Assembly (NCBI GenBank): GCA_016711225.1
Contig: JADJTK010000024.1
Location: 24,556 to 88,555 of the forward strand
Direction: 5' to 3'
DNA length: 64,000 nt
Source: Opitutaceae bacterium
GTDB lineage: Bacteria > Verrucomicrobiota > Verrucomicrobiia > Opitutales > Opitutaceae
Positions within the stretch are counted from its first letter, which is position 1; every line of letters begins with the position of its first letter. The notes under the pieces were generated by a model. It was not told the origin of the DNA. It did no database searches and worked only from the letters and a program-made list of their open reading frames with translations. Shown in pieces: positions 34,001 through 41,333 of this stretch. A program made the position numbers and the translations under genes.

Positions 34001-34449
34001 CGCTTGCCGGCGAAATCGGTGGACGCCCGATCGAATGGGTGGTCGGGGCGCTGCCCAGTGTGCTGGGGGATCGAGGCCTGCTGCAGCAGGTGGTGGCCAA
34101 CCTTGTCGGCAACGCGGTTAAGTTCACCCGCCGGCAGCCGCAGGCCCGCATCGAGATCGGCTGCTGCGACGACGGGCAGCCCGAGGGTCGTGCCACCTTC
34201 TATGTACGCGACAACGGGGCCGGTTTTGATCCGAAGTACAGCGACAAGCTTTTTGGTGTCTTCCAGCGTTTACATGCAGCCCGGGACTTCGAGGGCACGG
34301 GTATTGGTCTGGCCAACGTGAAGCGCGTTATCACCCGACATGGGGGCCGCGTGAGGGCGGAGGGCAGGCCGGGCGAGGGGGCGACGTTCTATTTCAGCCT
34401 CACCGTTGCTTCAGCAGTTGGGCCCAGCGCTCGTCGGGACAAGGCGTGA
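31048..34449 (+). CDS. Two-component sensor histidine kinase with Reg_prop propeller and Y_Y_Y domain
   Basis: 1133 residues. A signal/anchor segment (FAVAVALLLVVEVRAQ, residues 24-39) is followed by a periplasmic beta-propeller of two-component-regulator repeats to about residue 660, then a Y_Y_Y beta-sandwich (about 690-770). The transmembrane helix ILYGVVVVVVAGLLTWAGAYL is near 773-793, and a coiled coil spans about 795-890. HisKA has FSYSVSHDLRAPLRNI (phospho-acceptor His908), and the HATPase domain has VANLVGNAVKF, DNGAGFD and GTGIGLANV. Unlike Bacteroides hybrid systems there is no receiver or AraC domain, so a separate response regulator is needed; none is nearby. Such sensors usually detect carbohydrate signals. 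Confidence 0.93.
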   Translation: MSSSRSSAFRSLSSRHPLGWGGFAVAVALLLVVEVRAQPDFMPGAPDHVVEAGLPNYVVLGPEALGLSAAPSGLARLPDGRYVAYAQRQIAIGDGTRWEVFEQDAADSSGVIESLMVDREGRLFASMGDAVGELLVLRNNRWVRQQVAAFAPTATNQHPGFAHAVQAAGTWYWYGNSGTVAAWRGPAGLVPVGVVNAISQIFALGDRAFVSEASSGRLFAITGDQLVQVGTAHTNTDDAITGTASYEGDRLLVATLGRGLKLFDGQTFTPLSLPAQLDGSWHLTDLCALPGGYYAAAVEAFGIVFLDRSCRIVQTLDRSTDHRLSQVRGLYPTGDGELWAVLSTGVARIEFPSPVSRLEPLVAKGFSFAQPFRHEGRLWLRADRTAQRGVYDETGRLLRFVSDSPQGYNVHAMLADPLAGLLFAGTRGGLFVYRNATWELVLSGPSHLRLFNPFPGQQRWFYTADGEIGWVRAEGDRFIAERLPTPECGPTYGGVCGPDGTIWVEMGAGKCGRVDLTGPVPQFQLLGTAQGLDNSWVQLARIGDEVRMVVAGRLMRYNATERRFSYDTDFEQRLPGLVPTVSGRPSLDARGQLWVTAKDTIFRYAPADDPPRRLPALNLPGFGPYYYFPQADGVVWMHRNKDLVRYDPAVPPPPPRALHALITRVQLTADNFNLTPTQHRIDPIRYASNSLAFYFVAPGSPLGAPVEFETRLEGGNREWVSAGSGGTAFFPRLKEGDYVLQVRPRQGERVGEEDRLAFTILPPWYRTTAASILYGVVVVVVAGLLTWAGAYLEKREKRRLARLVEERTVALLAANRLLAEQNDETTRKAAALQASEERYRRLSAELEERVRARTDELERQVADSERLNAALQQSQRELSRIAACVQEANASLLSANHELEAFSYSVSHDLRAPLRNISGFIELLLRRLQGKVDPECDRQLGIVVTEAHRMGRLIDNLLQFARISRVELQRQPVDLAVLVGESRAALAGEIGGRPIEWVVGALPSVLGDRGLLQQVVANLVGNAVKFTRRQPQARIEIGCCDDGQPEGRATFYVRDNGAGFDPKYSDKLFGVFQRLHAARDFEGTGIGLANVKRVITRHGGRVRAEGRPGEGATFYFSLTVASAVGPSARRDKA

Positions 34450-34599
34450 GCTCGGTCGGAATGGTCCATCGCGACGTGCGCAAAGAATCAGAAATGGAAC
34501 CACAGAGGCGTTCCCGCCCGAGTTCTGCATCCAGCCGTCTCGGGTTAGGACAGCCATTCGAGGTGATCATCCGGGGGAGCCGAACTTGTGTCCGCAGTG

Positions 34600-34953
34600 C
34601 TACGATCGCAGCGCCCCGTCGTGGGGGTCGAGCGCGACGTCGTGGCCGGCGGCACTGCGGCAGAGGATGCGGGCGGGCTCGACGACGGCGGTGGCGTAGG
34701 AATCCAGCGGCGAGGGCAGTTGGGCGAGCCAGACAAGGCCGAAGTCTTCTCTCACACGATATAGATTGGGCATCCCGGCCAAGAAGCCGCCGGGCTGCTC
34801 GCGCACGAGCAGGTCGGCGCCGATGCGCTGGAACTCGAGCACGGCCAGGCCACCGAGCGGGGGCAGCCGTTTCACGACGGTGCCGCGGCGGTTGAGCCGG
34901 CATAGGGCGCTGTCGATGATCGCGAAACTCGGGGTCTCCAAGGGTGGGGCCAT
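34600..34953 (-). CDS. Hypothetical 117-aa protein
   Basis: From ATG 34953: MAPPLETPSFAIIDSALCRL, then NRRGTVVKRLPPLGGLAVLEFQ and IGADLLVREQPGGFLAGMPN, and ending HDVALDPHDGALRS. The alternation of short strands and turns, with the CRLNRRGTVV and ALDPHDGALR pieces, looks like part of a PQQ/WD-type beta-propeller. It is too short for a complete one, so it may be a remnant. No signal peptide. It is convergent with the sensor kinase. Codon use looks natural. Confidence 0.45.
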   Translation of the reverse strand: MAPPLETPSFAIIDSALCRLNRRGTVVKRLPPLGGLAVLEFQRIGADLLVREQPGGFLAGMPNLYRVREDFGLVWLAQLPSPLDSYATAVVEPARILCRSAAGHDVALDPHDGALRS

Positions 34954-35385
34954 GGGTGGGGCCGTATCCCAAAACAGGCGGCGAGGGATGGCGAGAGCAA
35001 AGCGCGGTGGCGAGGCGGCCGCCGCCGACGTAAAGGCTCGGAAGGCTCACCACAGTGGACACAGAGAGCACAGAGGCAGAGGAGAGCGCAGAGAAATCTG
35101 CGGTTGGCGCGTCTGGGGCGGCGCAGGCGTCCCTGCCTGCGTTCAGGCCGTAGCGAAGCTGCCAGAGCTTCGTCAGGAATCCGTCCATGGTGTCTGGCCA
35201 CCTCACCGCGGTGGCCGACACGGCCGGTCCGTCCCAAAGGAGCGGGCGCCGGCGGTCGGCGTCGGATGGAGTCAGAAAGTTGAATCCAGAATGCTCATGC
35301 GGAGGGAGGCCCGCGCCTCCCTCCATCGGTGCCGGGGCGGGGTTCCAGACTTGAAGCGGGCCAAGGAGAGACCGTTCATGCCCTC
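34954..35385. repeat. Repeat-bearing spacer before the EamA gene
   Basis: About 430 bp with no gene. Units of the ggctcaccacagtggacacag and agcgcagagaaatctgcg families occur near 35045-35105. A cacctcaccgcggtggcc palindrome is near 35199-35216. Confidence 0.6.
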
Positions 35386-36309
35386 ATGGAGAATCCACGT
35401 ACCGATCCCGCCACGAAGGCCCACCCGCCCCCGCGGGCACTTGTCGTGCTGGGCTTTGCCACGATCTACCTCGTGTGGGGCTCCACCTACCTGGGCATCC
35501 GTTGGGCGGTGGAGTCCATTCCTCCCTTCTTGATGGGCGGCTCGCGTTTCGTGGTCGGCGGCGTGCTGCTGCATCTCTTCCTGCGGGCCCGCGGCCGGCC
35601 GGCGCCGACGTGGGTGCAGGTGCGCGAGGGCGTACTGGTGGGCGCCTTGCTGCTGCTGGGGGGCAACGGCCTCGTGAACTGGGCCGAGCAGTACTTGCCC
35701 TCAGGTCTCACCGCACTGGTCATTGGCTGCACGCCGCTGGTCTTCGTGTTGCTGGAATGGCTGCTGCCGCCGCACCGCCGGCCGGGCGTGGGGACCGCAT
35801 GCGGGTTGGCGCTGGGCACGGGCGGAATTGCGCTGCTGCAATGGCCTGGGGCGGGGCAGGGCGGTGGGGTGCGTTTGGGGGCGTTGGTGGCAATACTCGT
35901 GGCCAGCGTGAGCTGGGCCTTGGGCTCGCTGTATTCGAAGCGCAGCCAGCGTGGGGGCGATCCCTTCATGGCCGCGAGCGTGCAGATGATGGCCGGAGGG
36001 ATGATGCAGCTGCTGGTGGGCACGGCGCTGGGCGAGTGGCCGCGTTTCGCACTGGAAGCTGTGACCCTGCGCTCGGCGCTCGCGTGGGGGTACTTGGTGG
36101 TGGCGGGCTCGTTGATCGCGTTTGGCACCTATATCTGGCTGCTGCGGGCGAGCACCCCGGCACGGGTGGCGACCTACGCGTATGTGAATCCGGTGATCGC
36201 GGTGCTGCTCGGCTGGGCCCTGGCTGGTGAGGCGGTGACGGCCCCGATGCTCGGCGCGGCGGCCGTGATCGTGACGGCTGTGATCATCATCACGCGACAG
36301 AACAAGTGA
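35386..36309 (+). CDS. EamA-family drug/metabolite exporter (YedA-like)
   Basis: 307 residues from ATG 35386 (MENPRTDPATKAHPPPR). It has ten transmembrane helices in two EamA repeats of five. Helix 1 FATIYLVWGSTYLGIRWAVESIPPFLMGGSRF and the half-way sequence VSWALGSLYSKRSQRGGDPFMAASVQMMAGG are typical of the YedA/RhaT-like DMT branch; the second repeat ends TPARVATYAYVNPVIAVLLGW. Such proteins export amino acids, nucleosides or other metabolites, and the substrate cannot be inferred. It is a single gene with no operon partner. Confidence 0.88.
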   Translation: MENPRTDPATKAHPPPRALVVLGFATIYLVWGSTYLGIRWAVESIPPFLMGGSRFVVGGVLLHLFLRARGRPAPTWVQVREGVLVGALLLLGGNGLVNWAEQYLPSGLTALVIGCTPLVFVLLEWLLPPHRRPGVGTACGLALGTGGIALLQWPGAGQGGGVRLGALVAILVASVSWALGSLYSKRSQRGGDPFMAASVQMMAGGMMQLLVGTALGEWPRFALEAVTLRSALAWGYLVVAGSLIAFGTYIWLLRASTPARVATYAYVNPVIAVLLGWALAGEAVTAPMLGAAAVIVTAVIIITRQNK

Positions 36310-36453
36310 GCGCGGAAGTCGGTCAATGAGGGGGCTGAACGACTGTGTCGTTCAGCTACGGGGAGGCGGAGACGGCGGTTTCCCGGAGCGCGTGCAAGCA
36401 CGCTGACCTACGCGGTTGCGCCGCCCAGCTACGGGGAAGCCGGGGGCGGTGCC

Positions 36454-36666
36454 TCACGCGGAGGCGGCGAAACGGGTGCCGACTCCACCTGTGCCCACCT
36501 GGCCGCTGGCGCTGTAGGCGGACGATTGCTCGAGCGCGTTGAGCAGGGTGGCGACGGCGGCCTTCTCGGTACGCGCGGCGTTCACGGCAACGGCCACCTG
36601 CCGTTCGTTGGCGGTGGCGTTTTCGCGGGCCCCGACGACGGTCGAGATCATGGAAACGGAGTCCAT
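36454..36666 (-). CDS. Small putative motility (YjfB-like) protein
   Basis: 70 residues from ATG 36666: MDSVSMISTVVGARENATAN followed by ERQVAVAVNAARTEKAAVAT and LLNALEQSSAYSA. The layout (short N-terminus, amphipathic helix with alternating Ala/Val, then a LL-x-AL-E end) resembles the YjfB-like putative motility protein family, small proteins of unknown role often near flagellar genes. No flagellar gene is present here. The match is from memory of a short, low-information family, so treat it as tentative. It lies 33 bp downstream of the CDP-alcohol phosphatidyltransferase gene on the same strand. Confidence 0.4.
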   Translation of the reverse strand: MDSVSMISTVVGARENATANERQVAVAVNAARTEKAAVATLLNALEQSSAYSASGQVGTGGVGTRFAASA

Positions 36667-36698
36667 GTCTGCCCTTATCGGCCGGAAGGCGGACGACT

Positions 36699-37289
36699 TT
36701 AGGCGGGGGACGGGCCGGCTCGACGCAGGTTGATGGCGTGTTTGAGCGTCGGTACATCGGCCTGCCAGCGGGGGAGCAGGGCGGTGATCGCGAGCTGTTC
36801 GACGACGGAGACAAGCGAGACAATGACCGCGGCCGTGAACAGGCCGGCCACGCCGGTGATAAACCACAGCACCATGCCGACGGCCATGAGCACGGCGGAG
36901 GTTTTGCCGGCCCAAGTGTGGTAGGCGGGCAGCTTGCGGAAGCGAAGTAGGGCCCAGGCGTGATTGACCCCGTAGAGACCGAGGGCGACGGCGAGCATCT
37001 CGAAATGGGTGTCGACGAAATCGGGCCACAGCCACGAGGCGGCGAAGAAGAGCACGAGGTAAGTGGCGGTGTCAGCCGCCGCATCGAGTCGGGCGCCGAG
37101 CACTGTCTGGGCGTTCAGCCAACGGGCGAGCAGGCCATCGGCCAAGTCGGAGGTGACGGCGAGGGCGAACATCCATTTGTAGACGGTCGCGTGGCCCTGG
37201 GCGGCCACCCATAACGCCACCGGTGCCGACAGCAGCCGGGCGAGGCTGATGGCATTGGGCAGGGTAAGCCAGGCGGAGGACACCGTCAT
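36699..37289 (-). CDS. CDP-alcohol phosphatidyltransferase family protein
   Basis: 196 residues from ATG 37289 (MTVSSAWLTLPNAISLARLL). The family signature D-x2-D-G-x2-A-R-x8-G-x3-D-x3-D is complete in SDLADGLLARWLNAQTVLGA followed by RLDAAADTATY (residues about 46-74). About six hydrophobic helices surround it. These integral membrane enzymes transfer a phospho-alcohol from CDP-diacylglycerol, as in PgsA and Pss. The acceptor cannot be told from sequence alone; the short length fits PgsA-like members. It diverges from the GspF-like gene, with 119 bp between the starts. Confidence 0.85.
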   Translation of the reverse strand: MTVSSAWLTLPNAISLARLLSAPVALWVAAQGHATVYKWMFALAVTSDLADGLLARWLNAQTVLGARLDAAADTATYLVLFFAASWLWPDFVDTHFEMLAVALGLYGVNHAWALLRFRKLPAYHTWAGKTSAVLMAVGMVLWFITGVAGLFTAAVIVSLVSVVEQLAITALLPRWQADVPTLKHAINLRRAGPSPA

Positions 37290-37408
37290 GCGGACCGGAC
37301 GATGAAGGGCCCGAGCGCGCAAGACAACCCGCCACCGTTGCCCCGGCAGAGATTTTCGGAGACTGAGCTGGCGACGCGGGCGGTTGGGCGCACTGTCGTG
37401 CTCCCAAC

Positions 37409-38356
37409 ATGGCCTCCCATCGTCGCTTGGCTGCGTGGTATTTTCAGCTCGGGCAGTCGCTCGAAGCCGGAATCCCGTTGCTGGATTCCCTGGTGGCGCC
37501 GGGAGGGCCGCACCCACGGGAGCGCGCCGTGATGGTGGGGCGCCTGCGCGACGGTGCGGTGCTGGCCGACGAGCTCGAGGCGGCCGGCGCCTGGCTGCCG
37601 GCGGTCGATGTGCACCTGCTTACGGCCGGGGCGGCAGCGGGGCGATTGCCGGCGATCTGCCGGCGGCTGGCGGCCCACCATGAGAACGTGGCGCGGCTCA
37701 CGGGGCGCGCGGTGCTGGCGACGCTGTATCCGCTGGCGGTGCTGCATCTGGGCGCCGTGTTGATGCCGCTCAAGCACCTTGTCCTGGGGGCGCCGCTGGA
37801 GTTCGTGCGGCAGGTGCTGCTGGTCCTGGTCCCGCTCTGGCTGGCGACCGGGGTGGTGGTGGTGGCGCTCGGGCGGTATCCCGGGCTGCGCCGGCGGGTC
37901 TTCGGGGTAGTGCCGGGCGTAGCAGGTTATCAGCACGCGCATGATCTCACTGTCTTGGCGACGGTGCTCGAGGGCTATGTCTCCGCCGGGGTGTCGTTGG
38001 GCACCGCCTGGGCGGCGGCCACGCAGGCCACCGGATCGCCGGGGTTGATTGCATTGGGCGCGCGGGCGGTGGCGGAGGTGGAGGCCGGTCGGCAGCCGGG
38101 GCGTATTTTGGCGCTGGAGTCGCTGTTGCCGGCGGAGTTCGTCCAGACCTACCGCACCGGTGAGCAAAGCGGTCGGCTTGACGAGGGGCTGGCTTGGCTC
38201 ATCCGTCGCCATTCGGAGGTGGCCGAGCGCAAGCTCACTCAGGTGAGTATCTGGTATCCGCAGTTGGCGTTGCTGCTGGTGGCGGCGTGGGTGGGGGTGG
38301 GCGTGGTGCGCCTGTACGCCGACTACCTGAAGGAGATGCTCAAGATGATGGAGTAG
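37409..38356 (+). CDS. GspF/PilC-like type II secretion membrane protein
   Basis: 315 residues with two T2SSF-type domains: residues 8-110 (LAAWYFQLGQSLEAGIPLLDSL to LTAGAAAGRLPAICRRLAAHH) and 170-290 (LTVLATVLEGYVSAGVSLGTAW to TGEQSGRLDEGLAWLIRRHSE). Hydrophobic helices lie near 112-135, 145-162 and 285-303. This is the polytopic platform of type II secretion and type IV pilus machines. No gspE or other secretion gene is adjacent, so it may be an orphan, a role seen in several phyla. The first repeat lacks the usual leading helix. Confidence 0.82.
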   Translation: MASHRRLAAWYFQLGQSLEAGIPLLDSLVAPGGPHPRERAVMVGRLRDGAVLADELEAAGAWLPAVDVHLLTAGAAAGRLPAICRRLAAHHENVARLTGRAVLATLYPLAVLHLGAVLMPLKHLVLGAPLEFVRQVLLVLVPLWLATGVVVVALGRYPGLRRRVFGVVPGVAGYQHAHDLTVLATVLEGYVSAGVSLGTAWAAATQATGSPGLIALGARAVAEVEAGRQPGRILALESLLPAEFVQTYRTGEQSGRLDEGLAWLIRRHSEVAERKLTQVSIWYPQLALLLVAAWVGVGVVRLYADYLKEMLKMME

Positions 38357-38422
38357 GGGCGCAGGCGTTGCCGCAGATCCGACCGATCGGTCGATCCGAC
38401 GGGTCGCCGCCCACGCTCGCAT

Positions 38423-39301
38423 TCAGGCTGCCTGCAGGCGCAGTCCGGCGTCGCGCAGCAGCTGGTCCCAGCCGCCGTGGCCGAAGGATTCTCCGAGATG
38501 GGCGTCGTCGGCTTGGAGCAGGTGGCGGAGCTTGCGCAGCGCTGCGATCTCGATCTGGCGCAGGCGTTCGCGGCTGATACACAGCTCCTCGGCCACGCGG
38601 GCGAGCGGCAGGCCGCCGCGGCCGTCCAGGCCGAAGTGGCGGCGGAGGAGCTTTTGTTCGCGGGGCGAAAGGCGTTCGAGGGCGTGGGCCAGCCATTCCC
38701 AGCGGCTCGAGGCGGCGGCGGTCTGGTCGGCGGCGGTGGCGTCCTCGTCGGCAAGCGATTCGTGGAGGTTGGCGCCCTCGTCGCCGTCCTCGCCGGAGTC
38801 GTCGAGGGAGACAATGGTGCCGAGGGCGCGGCGCACGATGCGCAGGCGGTTCACGCTCAGGCCGCATTCGAGCGCGATCTCTTCGTCGACGGGTTCGCGG
38901 CCCAACCGGGCGGAGAGGGCGGCCTCGGCGCGGGTGATGAGCAGCGCGTGGTAGTTGACCGACGAGGGCAGGTGAAGGAGCGAGCGCTGGGTGGCGATGA
39001 GCATGAGCATGTCCTTGCGGATGTGCATGCGGGCATGGGGCGCGAGCCGGCCGCGGTCGTGGTCGTAGGTGTCGACGGCGCCGATGAGGCCCTGCACGCC
39101 GCTGGAGAACAGATCGTCGGCGGGGATACCGCTCCAAGCGTAGCGTTTGGCGAGGTGCCAGACCAGCCGCAGGTTGGAGAGGATCATCAGCTCGCGGGCC
39201 TGAGCGTCGCCGGCGAGGCGGGCCTGGTTCAGCGCTGCCTCTTGTTCGGCGGCGAGGGGCGGGGCGAAGGTGAGTTGGCGGTGGCGTTCGAGTGCGATCA
39301 C
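38423..39301 (-). CDS. RNA polymerase sigma-70 factor (group 2-like)
   Basis: 292 residues from ATG 39301. Region 2 is seen as LMILSNLRLVWHLAKRYAWSGIPADDLFSSGVQGLIGAV with DRGRLAPHARMHIRKDMLM (split here for length); region 3 as ARLGREPVDEEIALECGLS; region 4 as LERLSPREQKLLRRHFGLDG, LARVAEELCISRERLRQIE and AALRKLRHLLQ. The absence of region 1.1 and the non-canonical 2.4 (RMHIRKDMLMLIATQRSLLHLP) suggest an alternative sigma of the RpoD/RpoS/SigB class with its own promoter specificity. A long acidic linker (SGEDGDEGANLHESLADEDA) separates regions 3 and 4. No anti-sigma gene is adjacent. Confidence 0.88.
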   Translation of the reverse strand: MIALERHRQLTFAPPLAAEQEAALNQARLAGDAQARELMILSNLRLVWHLAKRYAWSGIPADDLFSSGVQGLIGAVDTYDHDRGRLAPHARMHIRKDMLMLIATQRSLLHLPSSVNYHALLITRAEAALSARLGREPVDEEIALECGLSVNRLRIVRRALGTIVSLDDSGEDGDEGANLHESLADEDATAADQTAAASSRWEWLAHALERLSPREQKLLRRHFGLDGRGGLPLARVAEELCISRERLRQIEIAALRKLRHLLQADDAHLGESFGHGGWDQLLRDAGLRLQAA

Positions 39302-39497
39302 GACGCCACTATCGGCCGCACCCGCTTCGGGATTGAGCGCCTCAGTCGCAATATGATCGTAATGCCCGGGCGGCGGCAGGGGGTGTTTCCCCTAGTTGGC
39401 GACCGCCGATGCCTCTGGGGCAACGACCTAGCCACGGGGCCAGGGCGGCCGGGTTGTTTTCTTGGCCCGGGGGTGGGGTGTGGCCAGATTGGCGGGC

Positions 39498-40364
39498 ATG
39501 GACGACAGCCCAGCCGCCACCTCTTCCCCTGCACCCGCTCCCGCACCGGGCCCCGGAGGGGCGAAGGAGCCGCCGGCGCGGCGCACGGCGGTGTTCCGCC
39601 TCGAGACGGCGCGGATCGATCCGGCCCTCGACGGTCGGCCGCTGGCTGCGCGCTGGCAACGGCTGGCCGGCATCGGTATCGACCTGGTGGTGGTGGCAGC
39701 TCTTTCAGTATTCAGTGGTCCGATGCTGGCGCTGGGCACCGGGGCGACGATCGCTTCGTTGGGTGGGCGCAACGTGAGTCCCACCCGCGCCTGGGCGGTG
39801 GTGCGCTGGGTGTTCATCGCCCTCGGGACGGGCGTGATGCTGGCGGCGGTCGCCCTGATGTTTGGGCGGCCGCTGGTGCGCACTGGGGCCTTCAACCTGC
39901 TGCGGGCTGCGCCGGCGGCGAGCCGGGCGGCCGCGGTTGAGCCATTGCCGTTGGTGCCGAGCAAGGAGGATTATCGGCGCGCCAATACCCAGCTCGCCGC
40001 GCAGGTGGTGACCTTGCAGGGCGAGAACGCCCAGCTACGCGCCAACCTGCGCGGCTCCTCCTGGCTCAACGCCGCGAGCGATTTCAGCCGCACGCTCGGT
40101 CTGACCTTCGGCTGGGCCGGGGTGTATTTCACCCTCTGCCTGGCGTGGTTGCGGGGGCGTACGCTGGGCAAGTTCCTAGTCGGCAGCCGGGTGGTGCGGC
40201 TCGACGGGCGGCCGCTCACCACGCTCGACGCGTTCACGCGGTACGGCGGATACGCGGCCGGTCTGGCCACCGGCATGATCGGTTTCGCGCGGTTGCTCTG
40301 GGAGCCCAACCGGCAGGCGATCCAGGACAAGATCGCCTGGACAGTGGTGCTGCGCGGGCGCTGA
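39498..40364 (+). CDS. RDD-family membrane protein
   Basis: 288 residues from ATG 39498 (MDDSPAATSS), with a Pro/Ala-rich N-terminal tail of 40 residues. The RDD domain starts at RWQRLAGIGIDLVVVAALSVF (R-x2-A-x5-D pattern), with later helices near 98-118 and 200-216, and ends RLLWEPNRQAIQDKIAWTVVL. Between the first and second parts is a predicted coiled coil (YRRANTQLAAQVVTLQGENAQLRANL). The function of RDD proteins is generally unknown; some are Na+/H+ transporters. An insert of this size between RDD helices is unusual. It is a solitary gene diverging from the sigma factor. Confidence 0.8.
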   Translation: MDDSPAATSSPAPAPAPGPGGAKEPPARRTAVFRLETARIDPALDGRPLAARWQRLAGIGIDLVVVAALSVFSGPMLALGTGATIASLGGRNVSPTRAWAVVRWVFIALGTGVMLAAVALMFGRPLVRTGAFNLLRAAPAASRAAAVEPLPLVPSKEDYRRANTQLAAQVVTLQGENAQLRANLRGSSWLNAASDFSRTLGLTFGWAGVYFTLCLAWLRGRTLGKFLVGSRVVRLDGRPLTTLDAFTRYGGYAAGLATGMIGFARLLWEPNRQAIQDKIAWTVVLRGR

Positions 40365-40502
40365 GTTGTATCTGCGCAATAGTCGCCACCGAACGCCCGA
40401 TTCGGCGATCGCGTTGGTGAACGGCAGCTCAGCGAGCCTGCTCGTCCTCCGAAGGCGCGAGCAAGCTCGCTGACCTACACGGCGGAAGGTTGCGGGGTGT
40501 GT

Positions 40503-41291
40503 TCAGGTGGTTGTGACCACCGCCAGGGAGGCGAGCGCGGCGGCGGCCGCCGGGCTCTGGCGGACGACCTCGCCGATGATGAGCAAAGCGGGCGAGGGGA
40601 CCTCGCGCGAGAGCAGCTCGGTTTCGAAGCTGCCGAGCGTGGCGACGATCATCTGCTGGTCGGGTAGGGTGGCGCGGCTCACGAGGGCGACGGGCAGATC
40701 GGCTTCGGCTCCGGCCGCGCGTAGGCGTTGGACGATGGTGCGCGCGGCCTTCAGACCCATGTAGACGACCATCGTGCAGCGCACGCGCGCGACGGCATCC
40801 CAGTCGACGGCGGTGCCGGCCTTCTCGGCGCATTCGTGGCCGGTGACAAAGAGCACCGCCGAGGAGACGCCGCGATGGGTGAGGGGAATTTGGGTGCTGG
40901 AGGCGACGCCCACCGCGGCCGTCACCCCCGGGACGATCTCAAAGGGGATGCCGGCTTCGCGCAGCGCCTCGGCCTCTTCGCCGCCGCGGCCGAAGACGAG
41001 CGGGTCGCCTCCTTTAAGTCGCACGACGAGGCGGCCGGTGCGAGCGTGGGCGACGAGGATGCGATTGATCTCGGCCTGTTGAGCGTAGTGGTGGCCGGCG
41101 CGTTTGCCGACGTAGACGATCTCCGCCTGAGGCGAGGCCCAGTCGAGCAGGGCGCGGTTGGCCAGTTCGTCATGCACGATGACCTCCGCTTGGGCGAGGA
41201 GATCGCGGCCGCGCAACGTGATCAGGCGCGGGTCGCCGGGACCGGCGCCGACCAGAAACACACGAGAGGCGGAGAAAGAGGTTGACGACAT
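40503..41291 (-). CDS. cobA: Uroporphyrinogen-III C-methyltransferase
   Basis: 262 residues from ATG 41291. SUMT motifs are in order: RVFLVGAGPGDPRLITLRG (SAM), VYVGKRAGHH, LKGGDPLVFGRGGEEAEAL, EIVPGVTAAVGVASSTQIPLT and TMVVYMGLKAARTIV. It makes precorrin-2 from uroporphyrinogen III, on the way to siroheme. It is cytosolic and lacks the CysG dehydrogenase/chelatase domain. It is divergent from cysI with only 42 bp between start codons, so the two are probably coregulated: siroheme is the sulfite reductase cofactor. No precorrin-2 dehydrogenase gene is present here. Confidence 0.93.
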   Translation of the reverse strand: MSSTSFSASRVFLVGAGPGDPRLITLRGRDLLAQAEVIVHDELANRALLDWASPQAEIVYVGKRAGHHYAQQAEINRILVAHARTGRLVVRLKGGDPLVFGRGGEEAEALREAGIPFEIVPGVTAAVGVASSTQIPLTHRGVSSAVLFVTGHECAEKAGTAVDWDAVARVRCTMVVYMGLKAARTIVQRLRAAGAEADLPVALVSRATLPDQQMIVATLGSFETELLSREVPSPALLIIGEVVRQSPAAAAALASLAVVTTT

Positions 41292-41295
41292 GAGT

Positions 41296-41315
41296 TTAGT
41301 AGTTCACCTAACTAA
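41296..41315. promoter_or_regulatory. Inverted repeat in the cobA-cysI divergent promoter
   Basis: TTAGT-N10-ACTAA, overlapping a tighter TAGTT-cacct-AACTA repeat, lies in the 42-bp gap between the divergent starts. Its AT content stands out. It could be an operator for a sulfur-responsive regulator, but it is a single site. Confidence 0.35.
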
Positions 41316-41333
41316 CCAACAACGCAAGGCAAA

